Of a DNA stretch of 21,433 bases, positions 1 to 6,077 are shown piece after piece. This DNA is from CAYYWV01 sp964475385. Its GTDB lineage: Bacteria > Pseudomonadota > Alphaproteobacteria > JAAXGF01. The stretch lies in NCBI GenBank assembly GCA_964475385.1, contig CAYYWV010000046.1:1-21433 (forward strand), given 5' to 3'. A program made the position numbers and the translations under genes. How positions within the stretch are numbered: position 1 is the stretch's first letter; each line of letters opens with the position of its first letter. Below the pieces are notes generated by a model. The model saw nothing but the letters and a program-made list of their open reading frames with translations. It was not told where the DNA came from and ran no database searches.

Positions 1-211
1 CGGTGGTCGGCACGTTGTGGTCGGCGACCGCGAGCGTCGCCTCGGGCCGGCGCACCCGGCGTCCGGCGACGCGCAGCCCTTCGAACGCTTGGGGGCTCGT
101 CACCTCGTGGACCAGGTGGCGGTCGATGTAGAGAAGGCAGGCGCCGTCGTCCTGGGTCTCGACCAGATGGTCGTCCCAGATCTTGTCGAACAGAGTCTTC
201 GGCTCGGCCAT
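1..211 (-). CDS. leuC: 3-isopropylmalate dehydratase large subunit, N-terminal part
   Basis: These are the first 70 codons of LeuC; the rest lies beyond the window edge. The enzyme is an aconitase-family 4Fe-4S hydro-lyase that isomerises 2-isopropylmalate to 3-isopropylmalate in leucine synthesis, together with LeuD. The protein opens MAEPKTLFDKIWDDHLV, and further in has the typical LLYIDRHLVHEVTSPQAFEG stretch and VADHNVPT, all hallmarks of the LeuC N terminus. The iron-sulfur cysteines would be downstream and cannot be checked. The ATG at 209-211 is preceded by GAGGA about six bases upstream. It follows rplS on the same strand after 58 bases, a neighbour pair common in alphaproteobacteria, so it is probably read from the ffh-rplS transcript at least in part. 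Confidence 0.93.
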   Translation of the reverse strand, partial: MAEPKTLFDKIWDDHLVETQDDGACLLYIDRHLVHEVTSPQAFEGLRVAGRRVRRPEATLAVADHNVPTT

Positions 212-233
212 GGCTGGTCCTCGCGCAAGAAGC

Positions 234-251
234 GGCGGCGCGCCCGCCGCC
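234..251 (-). other. GC-rich hairpin between rplS and leuC
   Basis: A perfect 7-bp inverted repeat, GGCGGCG at 234-240 and CGCCGCC at 245-251, separated by four bases, lies in the 58-base spacer between rplS and leuC. No T-run follows it, so it is not a classical intrinsic terminator. It could be an RNA stability or processing element at the ribosomal-to-leucine gene boundary, or simply a chance product of the high GC content. Confidence 0.35.
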
Positions 252-269
252 TTCGCCCGGTCGGGAGCG

Positions 270-758
270 TCAGGTCTCGGCCTTCTCGGCGGCCTTTTCC
301 GCGGCCTTCTCGGCGGCGCGGGCCTTGGCCTCGGCCTTCGCCTTGGCGCTGCGCTCCTGGGCCGCGGCGCGTTCGGCGGCCGAGCGCTTGCCGGCGAGCC
401 CGGTGGTCTTCTCGGCGATGCGGGCGCGCTTGCCGCGGCGGCCGCGCAGGTAATAGAGCTTGGCCCGGCGCACGTCGCCGCGGCGCACGACCTCGATCCC
501 GTCGATGCGCGGCGAGTACAGCGGGAACACGCGCTCGACTCCTTCGCCGTAAGAGATCTTGCGGACCGTGAACGACGAGTTCAGGCCCCGGTTGCGGCGC
601 GCGATGCAGACGCCCTCGAAGGCCTGGATGCGCTCGCGCGAGCCCTCGACGACCTTGACCTTGACCCGGAGCGTATCGCCGGGCGCGAACTCGGGCACCG
701 GGCGCTGCGCCGCCAGCTTCTCGACCCGCTCGCGCTCGATCTCTTCGATGATGTTCAT
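270..758 (-). CDS. rplS: 50S ribosomal protein L19
   Basis: L19 is a structural protein of the large ribosomal subunit that lies at the interface with the 30S subunit. The 162-residue product begins MNIIEEIERERVEKL and carries the family core: FAPGDTLRVKVKVVEGSRER, FEGVCIARRNRGLNSSFTVR, GEGVERVFPLYSP and RRGDVRRAKLYYLRGRRGK. The core ends near residue 120. The remaining 40 or so residues are an Ala/Lys/Glu-rich low-complexity tail, longer than in E. coli (about 115 residues in total) but usual in alphaproteobacteria. It is 15 bases from trmD and follows the classical order rpsP-rimM-trmD-rplS. Purine-rich sequence (AGGAAAGGGCGAAGG) precedes the ATG. Confidence 0.97.
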   Translation of the reverse strand: MNIIEEIERERVEKLAAQRPVPEFAPGDTLRVKVKVVEGSRERIQAFEGVCIARRNRGLNSSFTVRKISYGEGVERVFPLYSPRIDGIEVVRRGDVRRAKLYYLRGRRGKRARIAEKTTGLAGKRSAAERAAAQERSAKAKAEAKARAAEKAAEKAAEKAET

Positions 759-773
759 GGCCTTCGCCCTTTC

Positions 774-1511
774 CTAATCAACCGTCTTCCTCGCCGCATA
801 GCGCGCCCAGAGATCGGGGCGGCGCTCGCGCGTGATCCGTTCGGCCTCGGCGCGCCGCCAGGCCGCGATGCGCCCGTGGTCGCCGGACAGCAGCGCCTCG
901 GGCACCTTGCGGCCGCGCCACTCGGCCGGCCGCGTGTACTGAGGGTACTCGAGAAGGCCGCCTTCGAAGCTCTCCTCCTCGAGCCCCGCGGGCGCGCCGA
1001 CCACGCCGGGCAAAAGCCGCACGCAGGCGTCGATCAACGCGATCGCCGCCGGCTCTCCGCCCGACAGCACGAAGTCGCCGAGGCTGATCTCCTCGAGCCC
1101 GCAGGCTTCGACGACCCGCTCGTCGACCCCTTCGTAGCGCCCGCAGACGAGCGTCACCCGAGGCTCGGCCGCAAGCGTCCGCACCCGCGCCTGATCGAGC
1201 CGCGCCCCGCGTGGGCTCAACAGAACGCGGACGCCGGGCGCGCCGGCCGGATGGCTCGCCTCGATCGCCGCCGCCAGCACGTCGGCCCGCATGACCATGC
1301 CGGGACCGCCGCCGAACGGCGCGTCGTCGACAGCGCCGTGTTTATCGCGCGCAAAGGCGCGAATGTCCACCGTTTCGAGCGCCCAGACCCCGTCTTTGAG
1401 CGCCCGGCCGGCGAGCGAGTGCCCGAGCGGCCCCGGGAACATCTCCGGGAACAGGGTGAGCACGCAGGCCCGCCACACCGGCGCGGCGCGCTTCTCCGCC
1501 GCTTCCGTCAT
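774..1511 (-). CDS. trmD: tRNA (guanine(37)-N1)-methyltransferase
   Basis: TrmD uses S-adenosylmethionine to methylate N1 of G37 next to the anticodon of tRNAs reading CNN, Leu and Pro codons, which prevents +1 frameshifting. The 245-residue protein shows the SPOUT (trefoil-knot) family motifs: LTLFPEMFPGPL at 19-30, DDAPFGGGPGMV at 62-73, CGRYEGVDERV at 123-133, LGDFVLSGGEPAA at 144-156 and LEYPQYTRPAEWRG at 187-200. Length is normal for the family. Its ATG overlaps the stop of rimM as ATGA at 1508-1511, so translation of the two is probably coupled. A short charged N-terminal extension of about ten residues precedes the core. Confidence 0.97.
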   Translation of the reverse strand: MTEAAEKRAAPVWRACVLTLFPEMFPGPLGHSLAGRALKDGVWALETVDIRAFARDKHGAVDDAPFGGGPGMVMRADVLAAAIEASHPAGAPGVRVLLSPRGARLDQARVRTLAAEPRVTLVCGRYEGVDERVVEACGLEEISLGDFVLSGGEPAAIALIDACVRLLPGVVGAPAGLEEESFEGGLLEYPQYTRPAEWRGRKVPEALLSGDHGRIAAWRRAEAERITRERRPDLWARYAARKTVD

Positions 1512-2140
1512 CCGGGCCCTCCTTCTCCCGCGGCCTCGTCTTCGCCGCCTTCATCTTCATCTTCTTCGTCCTCGGCCGTCTCGGGCGGAACGACCACCAG
1601 CCGGCCGCCGGCGAGATCGATCACGGGCACGGCGGCGCGGGTGAACGGCACCAGAAGATCCTCGCCGCCTTCGCCGCCCGCAATCTCGAGAAGATCGCCG
1701 GCCCCGAAGTCGAGCACCGCCCGCACCCTGCCGAGCGGAACGCCGTCGGCCGTTTCGGCCCTGAGCCCGATCAGGTCGACGTGGTAGTAGGTCTCCTCCT
1801 CCTCGGGTTCGGGCAGCGCCGAGCGCGGCACGTAGAGCCGCGTTCCGGTCAGCGCCCGGGCCGCGTCGCGGTCGGCCACCCCGGCGATCTCGGCGACCAC
1901 CCAGCCCGGGCCGGCCTCGCGCACCGCGACCGCGAACGCCCGGCCGCCGGGGCGGTCGTAAAGCGGGCCGTAGGCCGCGATGTCCTCGGGCCGGGCCGTA
2001 TAGGTGGTGATCCGCATCGCGCCCCGCACCCCTTTCGGCCGCCCGACGACGCCGAGGCAGACCCAATCGGTGGCCACGGCGGACGCCGCCGCGGGCCCGG
2101 CCCGCTTACGACGCCGCGCTCTCCGCCGCCTCGCCGCCAT
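1508..2140 (-). CDS. rimM: 16S rRNA processing protein RimM
   Basis: RimM is a 30S assembly factor that binds ribosomal protein S19 and helps maturation of the 16S rRNA head domain. The conserved N-terminal domain starts at WVCLGVVGRPKGVRGAMRI and is followed by a PRC-barrel domain (YYHVDLIGLRAETADG, then GAGDLLEIAGG, DLLVPFTRAAVPVIDLAGG). The C terminus is an unusually acidic Glu/Asp tail of about 20 residues. The start is uncertain. The longest form (ATG at 2140) overlaps rpsP by 35 bases, has AAGGGG nine bases upstream, and adds an Arg-rich stretch that may be a frame shadow of rpsP. A GTG at 2077 would give a 189-residue protein closer to family size, but without an obvious ribosome-binding site. 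Confidence 0.92.
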   Translation of the reverse strand: MAARRRRARRRKRAGPAAASAVATDWVCLGVVGRPKGVRGAMRITTYTARPEDIAAYGPLYDRPGGRAFAVAVREAGPGWVVAEIAGVADRDAARALTGTRLYVPRSALPEPEEEETYYHVDLIGLRAETADGVPLGRVRAVLDFGAGDLLEIAGGEGGEDLLVPFTRAAVPVIDLAGGRLVVVPPETAEDEEDEDEGGEDEAAGEGGPG

Positions 2141-2501
2141 CGGCCGCGGCCCCTTCGGCGGCCTTCGCCGCCTCGGCCGCCGCGCGCATCCGCTCCTGCG
2201 CCTTGGCCTTGGGCCGGCTCTTGATCGGGCGCTCGGGCAGCGGCGGCATCGGGATCACGCCCGCCTTGCCGAGAAAACGCGCGACCCGCTCGGTCGGCTT
2301 CGCGCCCCGATCAAGCCAGTAGCGCACGCGCTCTGCGTCGAAGACGACCCTTTTCTCGTCGTCGGCCGGGCGCAGAGGATCGTAGTAGCCCAGCTTCTCG
2401 ATGAAGCGGCCGTCGCGGGGGCTGCGCGAATCGGCGACCACGATACGGTAGTGCGGGCGCTTCTTGGCCCCGCCGCGGGAAAGCCTGATCTTCAAAGCCA
2501 T
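2106..2501 (-). CDS. rpsP: 30S ribosomal protein S16
   Basis: S16 is a small-subunit protein needed for 30S assembly. The first 80 or so residues match the family: MALKIRLSRGGAKKRPHYRI, VVADSRSPRDGRFIEKLGYYDP, and VRYWLDRGAKPTERVARFL. At 131 residues it is longer than E. coli S16 (82) because of an Ala/Lys/Glu-rich tail, as often seen in alphaproteobacteria. It lies 59 bases downstream of ffh. AAAGGA about a dozen bases before the ATG may serve as its ribosome-binding site. The gene order ffh-rpsP-rimM-trmD-rplS is conserved across many proteobacteria. Confidence 0.97.
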   Translation of the reverse strand: MALKIRLSRGGAKKRPHYRIVVADSRSPRDGRFIEKLGYYDPLRPADDEKRVVFDAERVRYWLDRGAKPTERVARFLGKAGVIPMPPLPERPIKSRPKAKAQERMRAAAEAAKAAEGAAADGGEAAESAAS

Positions 2502-2560
2502 GTGTCGTCGCTATCCTTTTCTGTCGAGAGTGTTCCTCATCTGGGCCGCGCGGCTTGGGC

Positions 2561-3922
2561 TCAGGGCCTGAACCCGCCGGGCGGCAGGCCGGGCAGGCCA
2601 TGGCGCAAGAGCCCTTTCTTGCCCAGCTTGTTGACCCGTTTCATCATGCCCGCGACCTCGCGGTACTGCTTGAGCAGGCGATTGACCTCTTGCACGCTGG
2701 TGCCCGAGCCGGCGGCGATGCGCCGCTTGCGCGAGCCGTTGAGAATCTTGACGTTGCGGCGCTCGGCCTTGGTCATCGAGCTGATGATCGCCTCCTGACG
2801 GATCAGGATCTTCTCGTCGATGTTGGCGCCGGCGAGCTGCTTCTTGACCTTGGCGACGCCGGGCAGCAGGTTCATCAACCCGCCCATGCCGCCCATGCGG
2901 CGGATCTGACGGAGCTGGGCGGCGAGATCGTCGAGGTCGAAGCCGCCCTTCTGCACCTTGCGGGCGAGCTTCTCGGCCTCTTCGCGGTCGATGGTCTCGG
3001 CCGCTTTCTCGACCAGCGAGACCACGTCGCCCATGCCGAGGATGCGCGAGGCGATGCGCTCGGGATGAAAGACCTCGAGGGCGTCGATCTTCTCGCCGAC
3101 GCCGATCAGCTTGATCGGCCGCCCGGTGACCGCCCGCATGCTGAGCGCCGCGCCGCCGCGGGCGTCGCCGTCGACCCGGGTCAGCACGATGCCGGTGACC
3201 GCGAGCCGCTCGTTGAACGCCTTGGCGACGTTGACCGCGTCCTGGCCGGTGAGCGCGTCGGCGACCAGGAGCACCTCGACCGGATCGACCGCCGCGCGCA
3301 CGGCCTCGGCTTCGGCCATCATCTCGTCGTCGATGTGCAGCCGCCCGGCGGTGTCCAAAAGCACCACGTCGTAGCCTTCGAGCCGCGCGGTCTCCATCGC
3401 GCGGCGCGCGATCGCGACCGGGTCTTGGCCTTCGACGATCGGGAGCGTCGCGACCCCGGCCTGCGCCCCCAGAACCGCGAGCTGCTCGCGCGCCGCCGGG
3501 CGGTAGACGTCGAGCGAGGCCATCAAGACCTTCTTCTTCTCGCGCGCGGCCAGGCGGCGGGCGATCTTGGCGGCGGTCGTCGTCTTGCCCGAGCCCTGGA
3601 GCCCGACCATCAGGATCGCGACGGGCGGGGCGGCGCGGAGCTCGATCGGCGCGGCCTCGGCGCCCAGGGTCTCGACCAGGTGGTCGTGGACGATCTTGAC
3701 CACCATCTGGCCGGGGGTGACGCTTTTCAGCACCTCGGCGCCTATGGCGCGCTCGCGCACCGCCTTGACGAAGTCCTTGACCACGGGCAGCGCGACGTCG
3801 GCCTCGAGAAGCGCGATCCGCACCTCGCGGAGCGCCGAATCGACGTCCGATTCGGTGAGCGCGCCGCGGCGCTTGAGCCGGTCGAACACCGCGCCGAGGC
3901 GGTTCTGCAAGGTCTCGAACAT
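2561..3922 (-). CDS. ffh: signal recognition particle protein Ffh
   Basis: Ffh is the GTPase and signal-sequence-binding protein of the bacterial signal recognition particle; with 4.5S RNA it delivers nascent membrane proteins to FtsY. The 453-residue protein has an N domain (1 to about 90), a G domain with P-loop GLQGSGKTTT at 107-116, DVYRPAAREQL at 138-148, DTAGRLHIDDE at 190-200, TRVDGDARGG at 248-257 and GVGEKIDALE at 274-283, and an M domain from about 300 with the RNA-binding SGTSVQEVN at 406-414. The ATG at 3922 was chosen over an in-frame extension to 4030 because AAGGA lies five bases upstream and the protein then starts at the typical MFETLQNRLG. It appears to be first in its operon. 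Confidence 0.97.
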   Translation of the reverse strand: MFETLQNRLGAVFDRLKRRGALTESDVDSALREVRIALLEADVALPVVKDFVKAVRERAIGAEVLKSVTPGQMVVKIVHDHLVETLGAEAAPIELRAAPPVAILMVGLQGSGKTTTAAKIARRLAAREKKKVLMASLDVYRPAAREQLAVLGAQAGVATLPIVEGQDPVAIARRAMETARLEGYDVVLLDTAGRLHIDDEMMAEAEAVRAAVDPVEVLLVADALTGQDAVNVAKAFNERLAVTGIVLTRVDGDARGGAALSMRAVTGRPIKLIGVGEKIDALEVFHPERIASRILGMGDVVSLVEKAAETIDREEAEKLARKVQKGGFDLDDLAAQLRQIRRMGGMGGLMNLLPGVAKVKKQLAGANIDEKILIRQEAIISSMTKAERRNVKILNGSRKRRIAAGSGTSVQEVNRLLKQYREVAGMMKRVNKLGKKGLLRHGLPGLPPGGFRP

Positions 3923-3956
3923 CGCGGTCCTTCGGTCGGTTCCAGAGCCCCGGCCC

Positions 3957-3996
3957 AAAAGAAAACGCGCCAGTGAGCGAATCTCGCCGACTGGCG
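3957..3996 (-). terminator. terminator-like hairpin in the ffh leader (possible attenuator)
   Basis: On the minus strand a perfect 7-bp stem, CGCCAGT at 3996-3990 with ACTGGCG at 3974-3968, encloses a second 4-bp stem (GCGA/TCGC with a GAT loop). Two bases after the stem comes TTTTCTTTT (3965-3957), a striking run in such GC-rich DNA. This has the form of an intrinsic terminator, but it sits between the candidate ffh promoter and the ffh ribosome-binding site. It could act as an attenuator, or end a short RNA of about 80 bases started at the same promoter. Structure and position are seen; function is inferred. Confidence 0.6.
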
Positions 3997-4044
3997 TGCC
4001 CCCTCGAGGGCCGGAATGCACACAAATCACTTGAGCGCGGCGGA

Positions 4045-4073
4045 CTTTAGGGCGCGCGGCGGCGGAAAGTCAA
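4045..4073 (-). promoter_or_regulatory. candidate sigma-70 promoter of the ffh operon
   Basis: Minus strand: TTGACT (4073-4068), a 17-base spacer, then CTAAAG (4050-4045). The -35 box matches five of six consensus positions; the -10 is weaker. The predicted start near 4038 would give a leader of about 115 bases before the ffh ATG, containing the terminator-like hairpin. The spacing and position upstream of the first gene of the operon support it. Confidence 0.6.
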
Positions 4074-4101
4074 GCGCGGGCGCGGCCCGTCCGTCAGCCC
4101 G

Positions 4102-4131
4102 TTGCGCTGCGGCCGCGGCAGGAGATAGGCT
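4102..4131 (+). promoter_or_regulatory. weak candidate promoter for the deacetylase gene
   Basis: TTGCGC at 4102-4107 and TAGGCT at 4126-4131, 18 bases apart, lie in the 252-base divergent region upstream of the ATG at 4175. Both boxes are partial matches, so this is tentative. Confidence 0.3.
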
Positions 4132-4174
4132 GGCCCGATCTACGGCGATTGGCTGCCCAGGGAGCTCCGCCTCC

Positions 4175-5197
4175 ATGAAGGTCGTCTATTCCGAGGCCCA
4201 CGCCCGCCACGCCCCGCGGCACTTCCTGGTCCGCGGCCGGATCAAGGAGAGCCCCGAGACCCCGGCCCGGGCCGAGGCCCTGCTCGCCGCCGCGCGCGCG
4301 GCCGGCCACGAGATCGTCGCGCCGCGCGCCTGGGGGCCGGGACCGCGGGCCGCCGTCCACGCGCCCGCGTACCTGCGCTTTCTCGAGACCGCGCACGCGC
4401 GCTGGCGGGCGCTCGACGACCCTTCGCCCGAGGTCGTGCCCAACGCGCACCCGCGCGGGCGCGCCGTCTCCTACCCCGAAGGCGTGGTCGGCCAAGCCGG
4501 CTATCACATGGCCGACACCGCCTGCCCCATCGGGCCCGGCACCTGGGAGGCGGCCTGCGCGGCGGCCGACGTGGCCGTGGAGACGGCCGCGATCGCGCTC
4601 GATCAGGGCGGAGCGGCCTATGGGCTCTGTCGTCCGCCCGGGCACCACGCCTTCGCCGACGGCGCGGGCGGGTTCTGCTTTCTCAACAACGCGGCGATCG
4701 CGGCCCAGTGGATGACAGAGCGGGCGGGCCGGGTCGCGGTGCTCGACATCGACGTCCACCACGGCAACGGCACCCAGGACATCTTCTGGGAGCGGGCGGA
4801 CGTTCTGTTCGTCTCTCTGCACGCCGATCCGGCCGCGTTCTACCCGTTCTTCTCGGGCTACGCCCACGAGCGCGGCGCGGGCGCGGGGGAAGGCTGCACC
4901 CTCAACCTGCCGCTTAGCTTTGGCGCGGACGATGCGGCCTTCCTCGCCGCGCTCGCCCGCGCGGGCGAGGCGATCCGGGCCTTCGCGCCCGGCGCGCTCG
5001 TGGTCTCGCTCGGCTTCGACGCCTACGCCGGCGATCCCCTGTCGCCGCTCGCGGTCACCACCGAAGGCTACGCCCGCGCGGGCCGCGCGATCGCCGGGCT
5101 CGGGCTTCCGTGCGCGCTGATCCAGGAAGGCGGTTACGACTGCGCCTCGCTCGGGGCCAACCTCGCGGCCTTCCTCGCCGCTTTCGCGGCCGATTGA
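4175..5197 (+). CDS. histone deacetylase family / acetylpolyamine amidohydrolase-like enzyme
   Basis: This is a zinc-dependent amidohydrolase of the arginase/deacetylase fold that would remove acetyl groups from an acetylated amine, such as acetylpolyamine or acetyl-lysine. The 340-residue protein opens MKVVYSEAHARHAPRHFLVR, resembling acetylpolyamine amidohydrolases. It contains the active-site pair in RPPGHHAF (His157, His158), DIDVHHGNGTQD (zinc ligands Asp193 and His195), GFDAYAGDPL (third ligand Asp282) and EGGYD (Tyr321, transition-state Tyr). All catalytic residues are present. The start at 4175 is preferred to an upstream in-frame ATG at 4016, because the family homology begins there and GGGAG lies about ten bases upstream. 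No polyamine gene is nearby, so the substrate cannot be deduced. It stands between the ffh and dapF operons, and the dapF promoter follows directly. Confidence 0.9.
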   Translation: MKVVYSEAHARHAPRHFLVRGRIKESPETPARAEALLAAARAAGHEIVAPRAWGPGPRAAVHAPAYLRFLETAHARWRALDDPSPEVVPNAHPRGRAVSYPEGVVGQAGYHMADTACPIGPGTWEAACAAADVAVETAAIALDQGGAAYGLCRPPGHHAFADGAGGFCFLNNAAIAAQWMTERAGRVAVLDIDVHHGNGTQDIFWERADVLFVSLHADPAAFYPFFSGYAHERGAGAGEGCTLNLPLSFGADDAAFLAALARAGEAIRAFAPGALVVSLGFDAYAGDPLSPLAVTTEGYARAGRAIAGLGLPCALIQEGGYDCASLGANLAAFLAAFAAD

Positions 5198-5213
5198 GCG
5201 CGGCCCAAAAGGG

Positions 5214-5242
5214 TTGGACGGGCCTGTTGGCGCGCGTATAAG
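5214..5242 (+). promoter_or_regulatory. dapF promoter, probably giving a leaderless mRNA
   Basis: TTGGAC at 5214-5219, a 17-base spacer and TATAAG at 5237-5242. The -10 box ends seven bases before the dapF ATG at 5250, so the transcription start should fall at or next to the A of the start codon. There is no Shine-Dalgarno sequence in front of dapF. The -35 box is only partly consensus; the spacing and -10 are good. Confidence 0.6.
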
Positions 5243-5249
5243 TCGCCCC

Positions 5250-6077
5250 ATGAATGGCGTTCCCTTCGTCAAGATGCATGGGCTCGGCAACGATTTCGTG
5301 GTCGTCGACGGGCGGACGGCGGCGCTCGACCTCGCCCCCGATTGGGTGCGCGCGGTCGCCGACCGGCGCACGGGCGTCGGCTGCGACCAGCTCATCGCGA
5401 TCCTGCCGTCCGCGACGGCGGACGCGCGCATGGTCGTCCGCAACGCCGACGGCGGCGCGGCCGGGGCCTGCGGCAACGGCGGCCGCTGCGTCGCCGCGCT
5501 TCTCATGGACGAGACGGGACGCGACCGCGTGGCCATCGAGACCGACGCCGGAATCATCGAGGCCCGCGCCGCCGCCGACGGCGCCGTCGCCGTCGACATG
5601 GGCGTCCCGCGCTGGGACTGGCGCGAGATCCCGCTCGCCCGCGAAGCCGACGCCCTCGACCTCGACCTTGGGCCGCCCGCGCCCGCGCCGGCGGTCGCGG
5701 TGAACACCGGGGTGCCGCACGCGGTGCTCTTCGTCGACGACGTCGCCGCGATCGACGTGGCCGGAATCGGCGCGGCGCTCGAACGTCACCCGATCTTTCC
5801 CGAGGCGGCCAACATCGACTTCGCGCAAGCGCTCGCGCCCGACCGTATCCGCATGCGGGTGTGGGAGCGCGGGGCCGGCGTCACCCGGGCCTGCGGCACC
5901 GGAGCCTGCGCGGTCGCGGCGGCGGCGGCGCGGCGGGGGCTGTGCGGACGCCGGGTCGCGGTCGATCTCGACGGGGGCCGACTCGAGATCGCCTGGCGCG
6001 ACGACGACCACATCGAGATGACCGGGCCGGCGGCGGTTGTGTTCCGCGGCGTCCTCGCCCCCGGGTTCGGCCGATGA
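5250..6077 (+). CDS. dapF: diaminopimelate epimerase
   Basis: DapF interconverts LL- and meso-diaminopimelate without a cofactor, supplying meso-DAP for peptidoglycan and lysine. The 275-residue protein has the family N terminus VPFVKMHGLGNDFVVVDG, the first catalytic cysteine in GACGNGGRC (Cys74) and the second in ACGTGAC (Cys215), plus GVPHAVLFVDD at 154-164. Length is normal. The start at 5250 is favoured over the longer in-frame 5214 because the latter would lie inside the -35 box and homology begins just after 5250. Its stop overlaps the mtaB start as ATGA at 6074-6077, indicating translational coupling. It is the first gene of a dapF-mtaB-ftsY operon. Confidence 0.97.
   Translation: MNGVPFVKMHGLGNDFVVVDGRTAALDLAPDWVRAVADRRTGVGCDQLIAILPSATADARMVVRNADGGAAGACGNGGRCVAALLMDETGRDRVAIETDAGIIEARAAADGAVAVDMGVPRWDWREIPLAREADALDLDLGPPAPAPAVAVNTGVPHAVLFVDDVAAIDVAGIGAALERHPIFPEAANIDFAQALAPDRIRMRVWERGAGVTRACGTGACAVAAAAARRGLCGRRVAVDLDGGRLEIAWRDDDHIEMTGPAAVVFRGVLAPGFGR

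Noticed and set aside
183..1787. Long plus-strand open frame of 534 codons opposite rplS, trmD and rimM
   Set aside because: It is the antisense shadow of three well-supported genes; its product is Arg/Ala/Leu-rich noise with no recognisable domain.
2555..3976. Plus-strand open frame opposite ffh
   Set aside because: It mirrors the Ffh coding frame, common at this GC content, and shows no domain or start signal.
4001..4010. CCCTCGAGGG palindrome as an operator
   Set aside because: A single 10-base palindrome in GC-rich DNA is weak evidence; kept only as a possible part of the leader structure.
3923..4030. N-terminal extension of ffh to 4030
   Set aside because: It would run through the leader hairpin; the Ffh family begins at MFETLQ and a good ribosome-binding site precedes 3922.
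3955..4038. 4.5S SRP RNA gene in the ffh leader
   Set aside because: The expected GGAA-type tetraloop and conserved AGCA internal loop are not present.
5342..6073. N-terminal extension of mtaB into dapF
   Set aside because: The frame is open, but the extension is Arg-rich and overlaps dapF; the ATG at 6074 with the ATGA junction fits the family length.
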